Shown here: piece by piece, positions 33,868-45,529 of the stretch
Position numbering within the stretch: position 1 is the stretch's first letter
How the letters are laid out: each line of letters begins with the position of its first letter
NCBI GenBank assembly: GCA_031763025.1
Contig: JASSKH010000003.1
Location: 18,818,977 to 18,882,976 of the forward strand
Length of the DNA: 64,000 nucleotides
Direction: 5' to 3'
Origin: Macrocystis pyrifera
Taxonomy: Eukaryota > Sar > Phaeophyceae > Laminariales > Laminariaceae
Program-made: the position numbers and the translations under genes
Notes under the pieces: generated by a model
Told to the model about the DNA's origin: nothing
Seen by the model: the letters and a program-made list of their open reading frames with translations, nothing else
Database searches by the model: none

Positions 33868-34254
33868 TTCCGCTCCCGCACTACTCCTTCTCCCATTAAC
33901 TCACTTCCTCCCTTCCCGCTCCCCCATTACACCCTCGATTGCAGCGAGAAAACGATCGCTATTCCAGGAGGTAGATTGTGGCCACTGGCGGTGAAGCAGG
34001 AAGGGGGATAAGATAGGCACAAAAAATATACGTAATGAACGGGAAAATACGTAGCGCTCGGAGCGCCCCTAAACGTTGGAGGTATCTCTTGTTAGAAGTA
34101 GAAACGGTGCTCCGACTCGAAAGGTTCGTGGTCAATGGGGGAAACAAAAGAAGCTGAGTACGCCTCCCACCCCTCCTCTCTCCGCTGCCCTGCCACCCCC
34201 TCCCCTCATAACACCCCCATCCCGCTGCGTCGCGGCGTGCCGTCCTTGATATGT
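33868..34254. other. intron 5 sequence, no gene seen
   Basis: C/T-rich after the poly(C). Includes a short copy of the second dispersed family (34074-34160). Confidence 0.35.
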
Positions 34255-34760
34255 CGCCTCCCACGTTATGACCAGGGCGTTCCAACCCAAGCGCGTCTTG
34301 TCTCGGGGTGGTGTGAGGGTAGATACTCCAGGGTACTCTGGTACCAAACCTGATTATGTTGGTCATACCTGGGTAGATCCCCTGGTGGATATCGAGTAGA
34401 TAACCGAGTATATACTCGAGTAGATACCCGGGTACGTTCAAGCTACACACTCGACTACAAACGCCCTTGAAACAATATACCTGGTACCAGACAACTGCCA
34501 GTATGTCTCACCGCAAGAACGAGGCGTATGGCACGAAACTTGGCGGTGTGCTCACTACGAGCAGGGAATATACGTCGTATTAATAGTACCAAGACTGGTG
34601 AGGTCGATCATACCTGGTAGATACCCGAGTAGATACCCTCGTGCGTCCAGACTGTGCACCTCGATCTACGCTACTAAAAACACCCATTGAAAGTGTACCT
34701 GGTACCAGGCAAACTTGCCAGTGTATCTCACCTTATAACCAAGGCGTGTCTCATGTAGCG
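34255..34760 (-). repeat. tandem copies (~240 bp) of the exon 5 end and its donor
   Basis: Three diverged copies on the minus strand: exon 5 end plus donor (about 34790-34600), a second with CCTCGTTCTTGCGGTGAGAC (about 34545-34370), and a third partial one (34360-34255). They share GGTACCAGGTA and GTATCTACTCG blocks in the intronic part. Confidence 0.6.
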
Positions 34761-34879
34761 CATCTTATCCCAGCGGCGCACGCAAGAGCCCTGGTCAAAG
34801 TCTCCAAGTGTCTGAGTGGCTTCGGTGAGGTCCTTGCTGGTTTTCATCACCCCTCCCACCGAGCACCACAGGAAGTCGC
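34732..34879 (-). CDS. exon 5 of the spliced gene
   Basis: Acceptor CATTCCCCCCAAG, phase 1. The protein part includes DFLWCSVGGVMKTSKDLTEA and CVRRWDKMRYMRHALVI. Donor GTGAGA at 34731-34726, phase 2. Diverged copies of its 3-prime end and donor lie downstream on the minus strand at 34255-34560. Confidence 0.65.
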
Positions 34880-34887
34880 CTTGGGGG

Positions 34888-35285
34888 GAATGAAAAAACG
34901 ACGGGTCACATGATATAGCGGAGAGGACTGTTGTTAAAGAGATCGGGAACGGAAACCCCAAGAAGGATCCGTGCTTTTGTTGAGAGAGATAATGAGGCGT
35001 TTTGGTTCTCACTTTTGCCCTCTGTGTTTTGGCGATTTTTTTTTACTTCGATAGCAACAACATTGTACTGCAAGAACAGTTCGCACATTTCCAGCAGGTG
35101 ATCGATTCCCATTTCACACGATTTAGACCTTTCAGGGAAGATATATTGCTCTGTCTGCGTGATCCATCTATCTCATTCTGCAGGGTGGCGGAATAACCTG
35201 CCTGGGCTACGACATGTTTTCCTGGGTTGGATCCGTACTAGATAGATCCTGCACGACATCTCATTACGGAAATTACGAAAGGTTA
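34888..35285. other. intron 4 start (minus strand), no supported exon
   Basis: A protein-like stretch at 35056-35178 was considered and set aside (see rejected items). Confidence 0.4.
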
Positions 35286-35535
35286 GGATCTATCTGATCT
35301 ATCTGCAGATGACCCATCTGATCTATCTGTAGATGATATGTCTGATCTATCTGTAGATGATATGTCTGATCTATCTGTAGATATGTCTGATCTATCTGTA
35401 GATTATATGTCTGATCTATCTGTAGATGATATGTCTGATCTATCTGATCTATCTGCAGATGATCTATCTGATCCATCTGCAGATGATCTATCTGATCTAT
35501 CTGTAGATGATGTGTCTGATCTATCTGAGGGGAGT
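35286..35535. repeat. minisatellite of GATCTATCTGTAGAT units
   Basis: About ten imperfect units of 15-24 bp built from GATCTATCTGTAGATGATAT. The core ATCTA...TAGAT is palindromic. A looser stretch of the same words occurs at 56495-56725. Confidence 0.85.
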
Positions 35536-35544
35536 GTACTTATG

Positions 35545-35625
35545 TCATACATGGTATTATTAGTCGTATGGCCATAGACCCTCGCATCCCTACAATGCCG
35601 GGACGGGACCGGGGGGGGTACTCAT
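35545..35625 (-). repeat. C-tailed dispersed repeat, short reverse copy
   Basis: ACCCTCGCATCCCTACAATG then GGGACGGGACCGGGGGGGG is the reverse complement of the 3-prime end of the family. Confidence 0.65.
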
Positions 35626-36345
35626 TTGTCGATCGCCTTAGTCACTCAAAAATATTGACTACGCATACACCCCAATCGAGACGGAGCACCGTTCCTACTC
35701 CTAACAGAGACACCTCCAACCTTTGTTGCGCTCATCTACGTTGTTTCCATATATTAACTTGGAAAATTTTGGCTAATCTTATCCCCTTCCTGTTTCAGGG
35801 GAGTGGAGGACGGCAAGAAACAGAACTCCATAGTGCCAGCTGTATCTCATCATCCTAAGGCGGGACCGCGCAGCTGGCGAATTGAGCGGCACCGTTGGTT
35901 GCATGTGATCCCCGACGCCCCGTCACAAAAAAAAAAAAAAAAATCCAAACAGATAAAAAAAAGGAGGAGGGGAAAAAAAAAAAACGTTTGTGTGCCGGTA
36001 CCTCGTACCTGGTGAGAATACGGTATCACACCCGGGTGATAACATAACACACACCCTCGGTCGAATTTCGAAGCTTTTTTTTTTTCCTTGACAGCGGGGG
36101 AGGTGCAAACGCCCACATACATACATACATACATACATATTTTTGTTTATGGCAATATCTCGACGAGTTCTCCCCAAAGCCGCCATTTTCGTTGGGTGTG
36201 TGTCCCTTGAGGCACGTTTCGGAGAAATTCGGCTCCGAAATTCGTCCCAGGGTGTGTGTCACCTTACCAGCCGTGTGTTCTACGGTGCGTACGTACCTGG
36301 AAAAAACATTTACTCGTCTGGTGAATCATTATTATAAGTAGTAGT
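35626..36345. other. intron 4 sequence, no gene seen
   Basis: Includes a reverse copy of the second dispersed family (35680-35740) and A runs (35926-35990). Confidence 0.4.
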
Positions 36346-36633
<288 letters not shown>

Positions 36634-36840
36634 GCAGAATATTCTCGGAAGAATGAGAGAATGTGAGTTTTGTACGTACGTAAGAAGTTCAAGCCAATCA
36701 GATGACTGCGGTGATTCACGGTAGCTTGAATCGTAGCCCTTGGTAGACACACCTTGTCTGGTACGTAGCCGCAACCTACACGTATCAGCGCAGTGAAGCA
36801 GAGGCAGAGCTACAGGTCCAAGGTGTGAGACTAGTTTGAG
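36634..36840 (+). repeat. A1 split direct repeat of element 2
   Basis: GCAGAATATTCTCGG to GACTAGTTTGAG, 207 bp, identical to 42176-42382. Confidence 0.95.
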
Positions 36841-38305
36841 ACTATTGCGCGCGAGGCGCAGGCTGCGAGGTTTGCTGCACAAACAGAAGTTGAGGCGAAC
36901 GCTCGTGCTGCTGTAGCTGCTGTGCAAGCGGAGGTAGACGCACGCCGTGTTGGGATAGCCGCGGCCGAGGCTCGCCAGGCCGCGGAAGACGCTGCGTCCA
37001 TCCGCCAGGCCAACGCTGCGGCTGCTGTTGCCACCACTGCGGCTTCGGCTGGTCCTTCATCTATGCCGGCAGTCTCGGGGGGAGCAGTATCGACGGCTGA
37101 CGTTCTGCATTGGCAAAACCAGGTGGCATCCGAGTTTTCCAGAATCGACACGGATATACTCGATGTCAAATCTACACTGGACAACGTGCTCCTGTCTGTG
37201 GCTGGCCTTCGGGACGCCGTCACCAGCAGCGTATCCAAGATCGCCAATAACGAAGTGCTCCTCCAGCAGTTTGTTGACAATTTTTCCGACCGCGAGCCTT
37301 CTGTGCGGGACAGCGGAGATGCGAGGGAGCGCCATGTACAGAAATCGCAGCTCACCGACGACACGGCCATGTGGAAAAAAATGTCATCTCGCAAACACTG
37401 GCTGCTTCGGGGACGCTTGCCCCCGAACCTCGGCGAGTCGGCCGCGGATATCCAGTCGTTTGTGGGGGAGAGCGTCGATGTTACGGCGGCGGTGGCAGCT
37501 CAGCTTCGTGCCATCAGCAATTTTGACGTGGCCTTGTATGGGCCACGTGCCGATCGCCCGGTTGACCACCTGGTCATGGTCGCGGACCGCCTAGATCTCC
37601 TGCGCCAGGCTCTCATGGCGGTCCTTACAGTTGGACTCTCGGCGGAGGTCGCCGACGACCGCGCGTGCCTGGACCGGCTGGCACCCGTCAACACCTCCTT
37701 TTACATCCGCGGCTGCTGGTCTGCGCCGTCACACCCTCAGCAATATCTTTCTGCTGTCCAGCTCCACGGCGAGGGCCGTCATGAGCGAAATGGTGAACGA
37801 CGACTTACGTCTTTGGGTGAACGACCTGATGAGGTTCGCCCAGCAAGTTCGTCCGTTGACCGTGCCCCCTCAGTTGGACGCGGTGTTCGACGCGCCGCCT
37901 GTCCCTGCCTTCAGTCGCACGCTCTCCTTTTGCTCGTCCGGGGGCGACGTTCTGAGGCTTGTCGAGGGTCTCCAAGGTCCACGCGACAGTCGGGATGGGG
38001 CATACAAGCGGAGCCAAAGCCTCGCCCCCGCCAGGATGGGTCCGCCCAGAAAGAAGAACGCCCCGCTGTGCAGGATGTTTTCGTCCACGGGTCGATGTCG
38101 GTTCTCCGACTGCAAATTCGTGCACGCTAATACCCCGTCCGACGCCTCGTCTCCTACGGCGCTCCTCGATGGGAGATCGGCGGCACCGGCCGGGGTAATG
38201 CGAGGAGGCGCGGAGGCGCAGGCTGGTGGGTCGCGGGCTATGGTGCTCCGCCCAGGCGGGGGTCGTGGGGGGGCCGGGGCAGGTGGCGGCTCTGGTTCGG
38301 GATGA
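36841..38305 (+). pseudogene. gag of element 2, frameshifted and without a start
   Basis: The frame is open directly from the A1 repeat without an ATG, so the 5-prime end of the gene seems deleted. The other two elements have gag starts about 150-180 bp inside their A1 repeats. The N-terminal part is Ala-rich with coiled-coil character. Then come DILDVKSTLDNVLLSVAGL, AMWKKMSSRKHWLLRGRLPP and MVADRLDLLRQALMAVLTVG. A one-base shift at the TTTT near 37699-37702 moves the reading to the frame that ends at 38305. That frame has the CCCH-type finger CRMFSSTGRCRFSDCKFVH and a Gly-rich tail. The last codons overlap the pol start as ATGA. Gag would package the RNA. As sequenced it cannot be made whole. 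Confidence 0.8.
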
Positions 38306-40827
38306 AGACACGGGCCCTTCCTGTCGGTTGGGCCAACACTGGGGGGGGGGCGGTGGCGGCGCGGGCAGGTGGCGGAGCGGCGACGGCGCTTGTCGCCAGC
38401 GGCGGAGCGGGCACTCGGCTGGCAACCCACGAAGGAGGGGGGGGGTTGCGGGGGCGCGCTTTAGGTGCTCTGGCTGGCGACGGCGGTGTCGGGCGAGATC
38501 GCGTCGCGGTGACTCCGGGTTCGGTTCCCTTCCCAAAGCAAGGTACGGATATGGGCGTGCGTGCGAGTTATTTGCCCGGTGACACGGTGTGTGTGCAGGG
38601 TGATGGGTCCGTGGACCCGGTGTGCGTGCAGGGTGCGGTCGGTGACGTGCGTTTGGAGGCGATCACAGATGAGGTAGATGCGTGGATCGCCGCTCGGGAG
38701 GTAGTGGCGCAGGCAGTATCTGGGCGAGGCTCAGCGAGCCTCGATCAGGTCGCTTCGCTCAGCTCCTCATTCTTGCGACGGTGTCAAGGCAGTGTTCCTC
38801 TTTTCCTGTCCACCATCGGCGCCTCATTGTTCGCTTCACATATTAACGTTGCCGTCGTACAGCACTGGTTTGGTGAGATAAAAAAAATTCCCCGTATTTC
38901 TTTGTTGCTTCGTGTGCTGGCGCCAGGCGCGCCTGTTTGCGTTGCACGAGGGGGGGACTTGACCACAGAACTCGCGTATGGTAATCACCCGGGCGTTGCC
39001 ATGCATACTGTGGCTATCCATGATAAGATATGCGCAGACGTTGTGCACGGCCGAGCGGTGGTGTTTGAAGTGCGATTTGCAGACGAGATCCAGGGTCTTC
39101 GCGTTTCACCGCTGAGCGTCGTTCTCGAACCCAAGTTAAGGATTATTCACGATCTCACGTTTGCGCGCGGGAATGGTCGAACCAGTGTTAACGGTGACAC
39201 CGACTTTGACTCCGCGCCATCGTGCGAGCTCGGACACGTGCTTCGTGATGTGCTTTTACGGGTGTTGTTTTTGCGACAGAGGCACGGTATTCGCGCTCGG
39301 ATCCTGCTGTGTCGTGTGGACGTTAAAGACGCTTTTCGGCAGGTTTTGGTTGATCCGGCAGGCGCATCGACCTTTGGATACGTTTTCGGCAATCGCGTTG
39401 TCGTGGATTTGCGCTTGCAATTTGGTTGGCGTAATAGTCCTGGGTTTTGGGGGTTGATGGCCTCTGCGCTCGAGCATGCTCACACCCACACTACGTTTCA
39501 AGGCGCAGATGTTTCCCCACAAGGGGCTGCCGCCGTTTCGCACGTTGAACTCTCCCCGCCGCGGGGAGTTCAGGTTGTTGCTATTCCGCGTGATTGTGGG
39601 CCCGTTCCTGGCGCAGGAGGCCTCACCGGAAGCAATTTTTTTGTGAGGTACTACGTTGACGATGGCATTCTCGTCGAGTTGCAATGGTGGCCGGACGGCC
39701 GCCGTTGCTTGCGTGCTGTACAGTCGCTGGCGTCGGACCATTTTCGCTTGTTGGGCGAACGTGGTGTTTCCGATCCACCCCTCTTGTCAGCCAAGAAAAT
39801 AACTAACTGGGACACGCGACTCGAAGTCTTGGGATGGATTATTGATACTGAAGCGCTTACTGTTACGTTGCCGTCGCATAAGCGCCTCAAGCTGCGCGAT
39901 ATCCTCGCGGAGTGGCCCTCGTCTCGTGCGTCCGCTTCAGCGAAGCAGGTGTCACAGTTAGTTGGCTTTCTCATGCATGTGTCCTTTGCTGTTCGTCCGG
40001 GGCGCTTTTTCGTTAACCGCTTGTTGGCTTCGGTTGGTATGCCGCGCATTGCCGCCGGAGCTGATTTTGATTGTCGTATGGCAAACCCCGGGCGGCGTCT
40101 CGCCCTGGGACCCGAGTTCCACGGTGACCTCGAGTTTTGGAGGTGGTTCGTTGAGGAAGGGTTGGACGCGCGCGGCGGAACCTTGTCGGCTCCGATGTAT
40201 CATTTGCTTGAGCGCCCCCCTAGACGTACTCTGTTTTCGGACGCATCTAAAACCGCTGTCGGGGGGTTTTGTCTTGAAACTGGTGTGTACTGGCGATACG
40301 AGCTTGACGCAGGGGAACGGGCTCGATTTTGTGGATCGAGCAAGTCCGTTGCAGATGAGAACGATATATCAATTAATGTCCTCGAACTGCTGGGCATGGT
40401 CGTTTCTGCATGGGTTCTCGTCTCTGCGTGTGCTGAAAGTCCGTTCGAAATGGGGGATTGTGTGTTATTGCGGGGCGACAACGAGGCAGCCGTGGAGTGG
40501 GTGCGCCGTTGTCGCGGGGGCAAGGAGCCGAGATCTGGCGCATTAATGCGCCTTCTTGGTGTGCTCGAACTGTCCTCTGGTTGGCACTTTGACGCAAAAC
40601 ACGTACGGGGCATTTTTAACGTGGCCGCTGATGGTATCTCACGGTGGGACTGTGCTTCCGTCCTCGCTAATCTGCGTGCCGTTCGACCCGATATTCCGTG
40701 GCAGGAGCAGGACCTGGGGGATGCGGGCACAGACCTCTGTACTTCGGTGTTGGCCTCGAACTCATGCGAAATGCCATTGCGACCTCGTCTGAACGCACTT
40801 ATCAGGGGCATTTTGGCGCGTGGGTAG
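38302..40827 (+). CDS. reverse transcriptase-RNase H polyprotein of element 2
   Basis: 841 codons, open throughout. The ATG at 38302 overlaps the gag stop as ATGA, suggesting stop-and-restart translation. RT: RVDVKDAF with the motif A Asp at residue 340, QFGWRNSPG at 373-381, and RYYVDDG with the catalytic pair at 453-454. RNase H: LFSDASK (Asp 647), NVLELLG (Glu 695), LRGDNEAA (Asp 726) and FNVAADGIS (Asp 777). All four acidic residues are present. The first ~110 residues are Gly/Ala-rich. No methyltransferase domain follows, consistent with Ngaro rather than classic DIRS. It would copy the element's RNA into DNA. The recombinase frame overlaps its end by 130 bases. Confidence 0.93.
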   Translation: MKTRALPVGWANTGGGAVAARAGGGAATALVASGGAGTRLATHEGGGGLRGRALGALAGDGGVGRDRVAVTPGSVPFPKQGTDMGVRASYLPGDTVCVQGDGSVDPVCVQGAVGDVRLEAITDEVDAWIAAREVVAQAVSGRGSASLDQVASLSSSFLRRCQGSVPLFLSTIGASLFASHINVAVVQHWFGEIKKIPRISLLLRVLAPGAPVCVARGGDLTTELAYGNHPGVAMHTVAIHDKICADVVHGRAVVFEVRFADEIQGLRVSPLSVVLEPKLRIIHDLTFARGNGRTSVNGDTDFDSAPSCELGHVLRDVLLRVLFLRQRHGIRARILLCRVDVKDAFRQVLVDPAGASTFGYVFGNRVVVDLRLQFGWRNSPGFWGLMASALEHAHTHTTFQGADVSPQGAAAVSHVELSPPRGVQVVAIPRDCGPVPGAGGLTGSNFFVRYYVDDGILVELQWWPDGRRCLRAVQSLASDHFRLLGERGVSDPPLLSAKKITNWDTRLEVLGWIIDTEALTVTLPSHKRLKLRDILAEWPSSRASASAKQVSQLVGFLMHVSFAVRPGRFFVNRLLASVGMPRIAAGADFDCRMANPGRRLALGPEFHGDLEFWRWFVEEGLDARGGTLSAPMYHLLERPPRRTLFSDASKTAVGGFCLETGVYWRYELDAGERARFCGSSKSVADENDISINVLELLGMVVSAWVLVSACAESPFEMGDCVLLRGDNEAAVEWVRRCRGGKEPRSGALMRLLGVLELSSGWHFDAKHVRGIFNVAADGISRWDCASVLANLRAVRPDIPWQEQDLGDAGTDLCTSVLASNSCEMPLRPRLNALIRGILARG

Positions 40828-41858
40828 ACTTTCGGGTACGGTGTGGCATGTCTGTATTCCTAGACCGGTGCGGCGACAGCATGACCAACGTGTGGCATTT
40901 GTTCGAGTACGTCGCGTACGCTTTTGCCACCAAGAAATTGCGGTCGGCAACCATCGAGAGTCATTTGTCAGCGATCAAGTTTTTTCATCGTATTTCACGA
41001 GGGTTCGAACTGGACACTACTCATCCGGTTTTGGTTAATGTACTCAAAGGCGCCGCTCGTTCGCATGCCGACGCTGGTAACCAAGCAACCGTTCGTAGGC
41101 CGGTTTCGTGGGAAATGTTGATCGCGGGCGAGAAATTGATATCTACGTGGCAGACGGGGGGTCGCGTCTTGTGGCTTGCCCTCTGCGCTTCATTTTGTTT
41201 TTTGACTCGCGCCTCGGAAATGTTTGCGGAAACTCGGTCACGTGTGCATGAGACGTATTGTTTGCGACGGGCCGACGTAGCCTTTTTTCGCGGAAAAATA
41301 CAGCTCACAGTTGCGCAGTGGTCCACCGCGGACCGCGTAGAGGTTCGGTTTCGTGGGTCGAAAGGGGACCAACTGCGAAAAGGGGCGGTTCTAACGCGCG
41401 TACGTTGCGGTCCGGCGTTGCGCGTGGGCGAAGGTGGCGGTGCTGTCGATCTCATGATCGAATTGATGTCCTGTTATCTGTTTCTTCCCTCGTCGGCCCC
41501 CCTTGCCGCTTTCAGCGTTGGTAATGGCAGATGGTCCATGTGGACACAGCAGCAAGCGACGACAGCTTTGCGGAAAGTGGTTGCGTTGGCGGGCGTGCGT
41601 GCGGAGGAGTACGCTCTGCACTCTCTGAGGATTGGGGGCGCAACACACTTGTCGGCGGGGGGGGGGGCGACACCAGAGGTGTTGCAGCGTGAGGGCCGAT
41701 GGGCGTCCGATGCGTACAAGGCGTATGTTCGCAGTCACGGAAAGGATGCCAGTTGGGTAGCAGACGTTATGGCCCAGGAAGGACTTAGCGGTGGGATCCA
41801 GCCGGGCCAGAGCACTGAGTGGGGGCGAGTTAATTCACTCCGAGTGGTGAATGGGCAG

Positions 41859-41864
<6 letters not shown>
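40698..41864 (+). CDS. tyrosine recombinase of element 2
   Basis: 388 codons counting from a GTG at 40698, inside the end of pol in another frame. How translation starts is unclear: a GTG start or a frameshift from pol. Catalytic residues are visible: Arg 171 (FLTRASEMF), His 308 and Arg 311 (LHSLRIGGATHLS), Trp 335 in the usual His/Trp place (REGRWASDAY), and Tyr 340 or 343 (AYKAYVR). It would integrate a circular copy by site-directed strand exchange. An 11-13 base G run (41656-41668) lies within the catalytic part and is in frame here. The stop is followed at once by about 30 A. Confidence 0.92.

Positions 41865-41894
<30 letters not shown>
41863..41894. repeat. poly(A) tract after the recombinase stop
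   Basis: About 30 A directly after the stop codon. The sister element at 49798 has only AAATAATGG here, so the run is an expansion private to element 2. Confidence 0.85.
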
Positions 41895-41898
<4 letters not shown>

Positions 41899-42000
41899 TA
41901 AAGTGTGTTATAACATGCGTTCCCTATGAGATTGCAAGTGGGAGGGGAAGGGGTAGTAAGAACACATCAGTAAATAGGGTCAACTCCCATGTGTGATGGA

Positions 42001-42174
42001 GGCTGGCTTCGAGAGTTCTGTGTCGCCAGTTGGGTTGGGAGTTGACTCGAGTGTACGGATGTGAGCGCGGGGTTGCCGTTGGGGCAGCCCCGGGGGGGTC
42101 ACCCCTTCTCCAACCCCCCTTTCCGGGCGGGGGGTTGCGCATTAATATAATACAACTTCGAAAGCAAAGTGCAA
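42001..42174 (+). repeat. B1 split direct repeat of element 2
   Basis: GGCTGGCTTCGAGAG to GAAAGCAAAGTGCAA. It is 174 bp and matches 42856-43031 except for the length of one C run. Confidence 0.93.
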
Positions 42175-42175
42175 A

Positions 42176-42382
42176 GCAGAATATTCTCGGAAGAATGAGA
42201 GAATGTGAGTTTTGTACGTACGTAAGAAGTTCAAGCCAATCAGATGACTGCGGTGATTCACGGTAGCTTGAATCGTAGCCCTTGGTAGACACACCTTGTC
42301 TGGTACGTAGCCGCAACCTACACGTATCAGCGCAGTGAAGCAGAGGCAGAGCTACAGGTCCAAGGTGTGAGACTAGTTTGAG
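42176..42382 (+). repeat. A2 split direct repeat of element 2
   Basis: Identical to 36634-36840. The B1-A2 joint (GTGCAA-A-GCAGAA) shows the sequence expected at a circle junction. Confidence 0.95.
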
Positions 42383-42855
42383 TTCCCACCCACCCGCCCG
42401 TGCTTTTGAGGGAGTCAGTGGGGGGGGAGTTCAATAGTCGCAGTAACGTTTGCGTTTGTTGCTGTATGTTACACGTACCCGGTAATTTCGCTGATGGTGC
42501 GACCGGGTGTCGTAGATTGCGCGAGTGGCGGCGTGGGCTAGCCGCCTTATTTGGCGTTTGGTATGGTTCGATGCAAGTGGGGTTTCTTTATATCATACTA
42601 TTATAGTTGATAAAGTAAACATGGCGTTGACGTGGTGTTGCATCGGCTCGGATTCTGCGCGCAATCTGAAAGTATCGGAGAAGGGGGTTATCCGTATATT
42701 AACACTGAAGTGCATTGTTGGTTTAAATGTATTTGTGTTATTGTATATGCCTGGTACAAGTGCGTGTCGAATTTCTCACGTGTGAGGTTATCTTGTACTT
42801 GGTGTGGTTTCTCGAGTTATTTGTCAGAAACGGCTTTTCTGATAGCGGTTTGGTA
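42383..42855 (+). repeat. spacer between A2 and B2 of element 2
   Basis: A 470-bp sequence shared with 50290-50763 and, diverged, with 2530-3039. No conserved gene. Confidence 0.75.
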
Positions 42856-43031
42856 GGCTGGCTTCGAGAGTTCTGTGTCGCCAGTTGGGTTGGGAGTTGA
42901 CTCGAGTGTACGGATGTGAGCGCGGGGTTGCCGTTGGGGCAGCCCCGGGGGGGTCACCCCTTCTCCAACCCCCCCCTTTCCGGGCGGGGGGTTGCGCATT
43001 AATATAATACAACTTCGAAAGCAAAGTGCAA
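42856..43031 (+). repeat. B2 split direct repeat, right end of element 2
   Basis: It ends GTGCAA, after which an AT-rich ATT array begins at once. Confidence 0.93.
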
Positions 43032-44320
<1,289 letters not shown>

Positions 44321-44527
44321 GCAGAACATTCTCGGAAGAATGAGAGAATGTTAGTTTTGTACGTACGTAAGAAGTTCAAGCCAATCAGATGACTGCGGTG
44401 ATTCATGGTAGCATGAATCGTAGCCCTTGGTAAACACACCTTGTCTGGTACGTAGCCGCAACCTACACGTATCAGCGCAGTGATGCGGAGGCAGAGCTAC
44501 AGGTCCAAGGTGTGAGACTAGTTTGAG
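44321..44527 (+). repeat. A1 split direct repeat of element 3
   Basis: 207 bp, close to 50083-50289 and to the A repeats of element 2. Confidence 0.93.
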
Positions 44528-44703
44528 TTGAGCGTTCGATCTGATCTGTTTGGACGCTGAGCAGGCTGGGTTTTCGCCAGCCAGACACTTTTTAAATTTT
44601 ATTTTCTTGATCGAGGGACCTTCCTTGGAGAGACTCGTTCGTGGCGTCTTGTGAGTGTACAAGAGGTGCTAGCTGGGAGTGTGGACGGAAGACCTTGGGG
44701 ACT

Positions 44704-44793
44704 ATGTCGGAGGGCATGGCAAGCGTGGCCGGACAAGCCAGCACAGGAACGAATCGGCAAGATCGGTACCTCTGGTATGTCGTAGCACAGTGA
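44704..44793 (+). pseudogene. possible gag start remnant in element 3
   Basis: An ATG about 176 bp after A1 opens 29 codons (MSEGMASVAGQASTGTNRQ) before a stop. Position and composition resemble the gag start of element 1. Confidence 0.3.
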
Positions 44794-44799
44794 GACGTT

Positions 44800-45460
44800 A
44801 CAGGGGATGTGTACTGCTGTAGCACAGCAGTGTGACGTTACCCGGGATGTTGCGCCCTCGGTGGTATCATTATGTTCGCAAATTGCAAACGCATGCGTAC
44901 AGCAGCGATGGGCCGGTAGTGTGTGCTTGCGGGAATATTATACCAGACGCATCCCCTCGTACTTTTGCTTGGTACCAAACTCGAGGAAAGGCACGATTAT
45001 TGATAGTAAATATGAAGGGTTCAGCAGAAGTGCGGATACAGCAGCAGGGTTTGTGCAGCAGCGGTCGTACGTTCTTTCAAGTGCTCGTACTTTTATTAAT
45101 AATATTAATGCGAAATATCATACCTCATGCGAGACTTTTATCGGTGGTACCAAACTCGAGAAAAGGTTATGTGAGTATAACTGGTACAGCCATGCGTATA
45201 CAGCAGTGTTTGTGCAGCAGTGGTTGTATGTACGATATGTCAAATGCTCGTACCGGGGTATACTACCAATGTATGGGATAGCGGTTTCCCGAAACTAGGG
45301 CCTGTGCAGTATTCTGGTAGAGCGTACTCTGAGCTATTGGTGCTCTGATTGTTTCTTGGTGGTACGAGATTATCAGAGCATACAGGCTGTGTAGCTGGTA
45401 GCGGTGGTAACTGGTATTTTATTGTCCTTCGCTACAATATTACGTGGATTGGGGTCTAAC
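44800..45460. repeat. diverged internal repeats of element 3
   Basis: The TGGTACCAAACTCGAG block occurs at about 44970 and 45149, and ACAGCAG...TTTGTGCAGCAG blocks recur. No gene. Confidence 0.45.
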
Positions 45461-45529
45461 TGGTACCGGTTGCTCCACTGTAGCTTAACCACCTATGGTG
45501 GTACAAGTTGCTGGTCGCGAATCGGGGGG

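Larger units (their letters stand above)
36634..43031 (+). mobile_element. Ngaro-like tyrosine-recombinase retrotransposon (element 2)
   Basis: Structure: A1 (36634-36840), gag, pol (RT-RNase H), tyrosine recombinase, B1 (42001-42174), A2 (42176-42382), spacer, B2 (42856-43031). This is the split direct repeat plan of Ngaro elements. Both ends abut (ATT)n, with no target duplication visible. A1 and A2 are identical over 207 bp by eye. B1 and B2 differ only by two bases in a C run. The insertion is therefore recent. Pol and recombinase are open and carry all expected catalytic residues. Gag is damaged. It lies in intron 4 of the spliced gene, in the opposite orientation. Confidence 0.92.

Noticed and set aside
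35056-35178. Extra exon of the spliced gene (minus strand, IDHLLEMCELFLQYNVVAIE)
   Set aside because: It looks protein-like and has AG and GT borders, but its phases do not fit between exons 4 and 5, which fit each other directly. It may be an alternative or a decayed exon.
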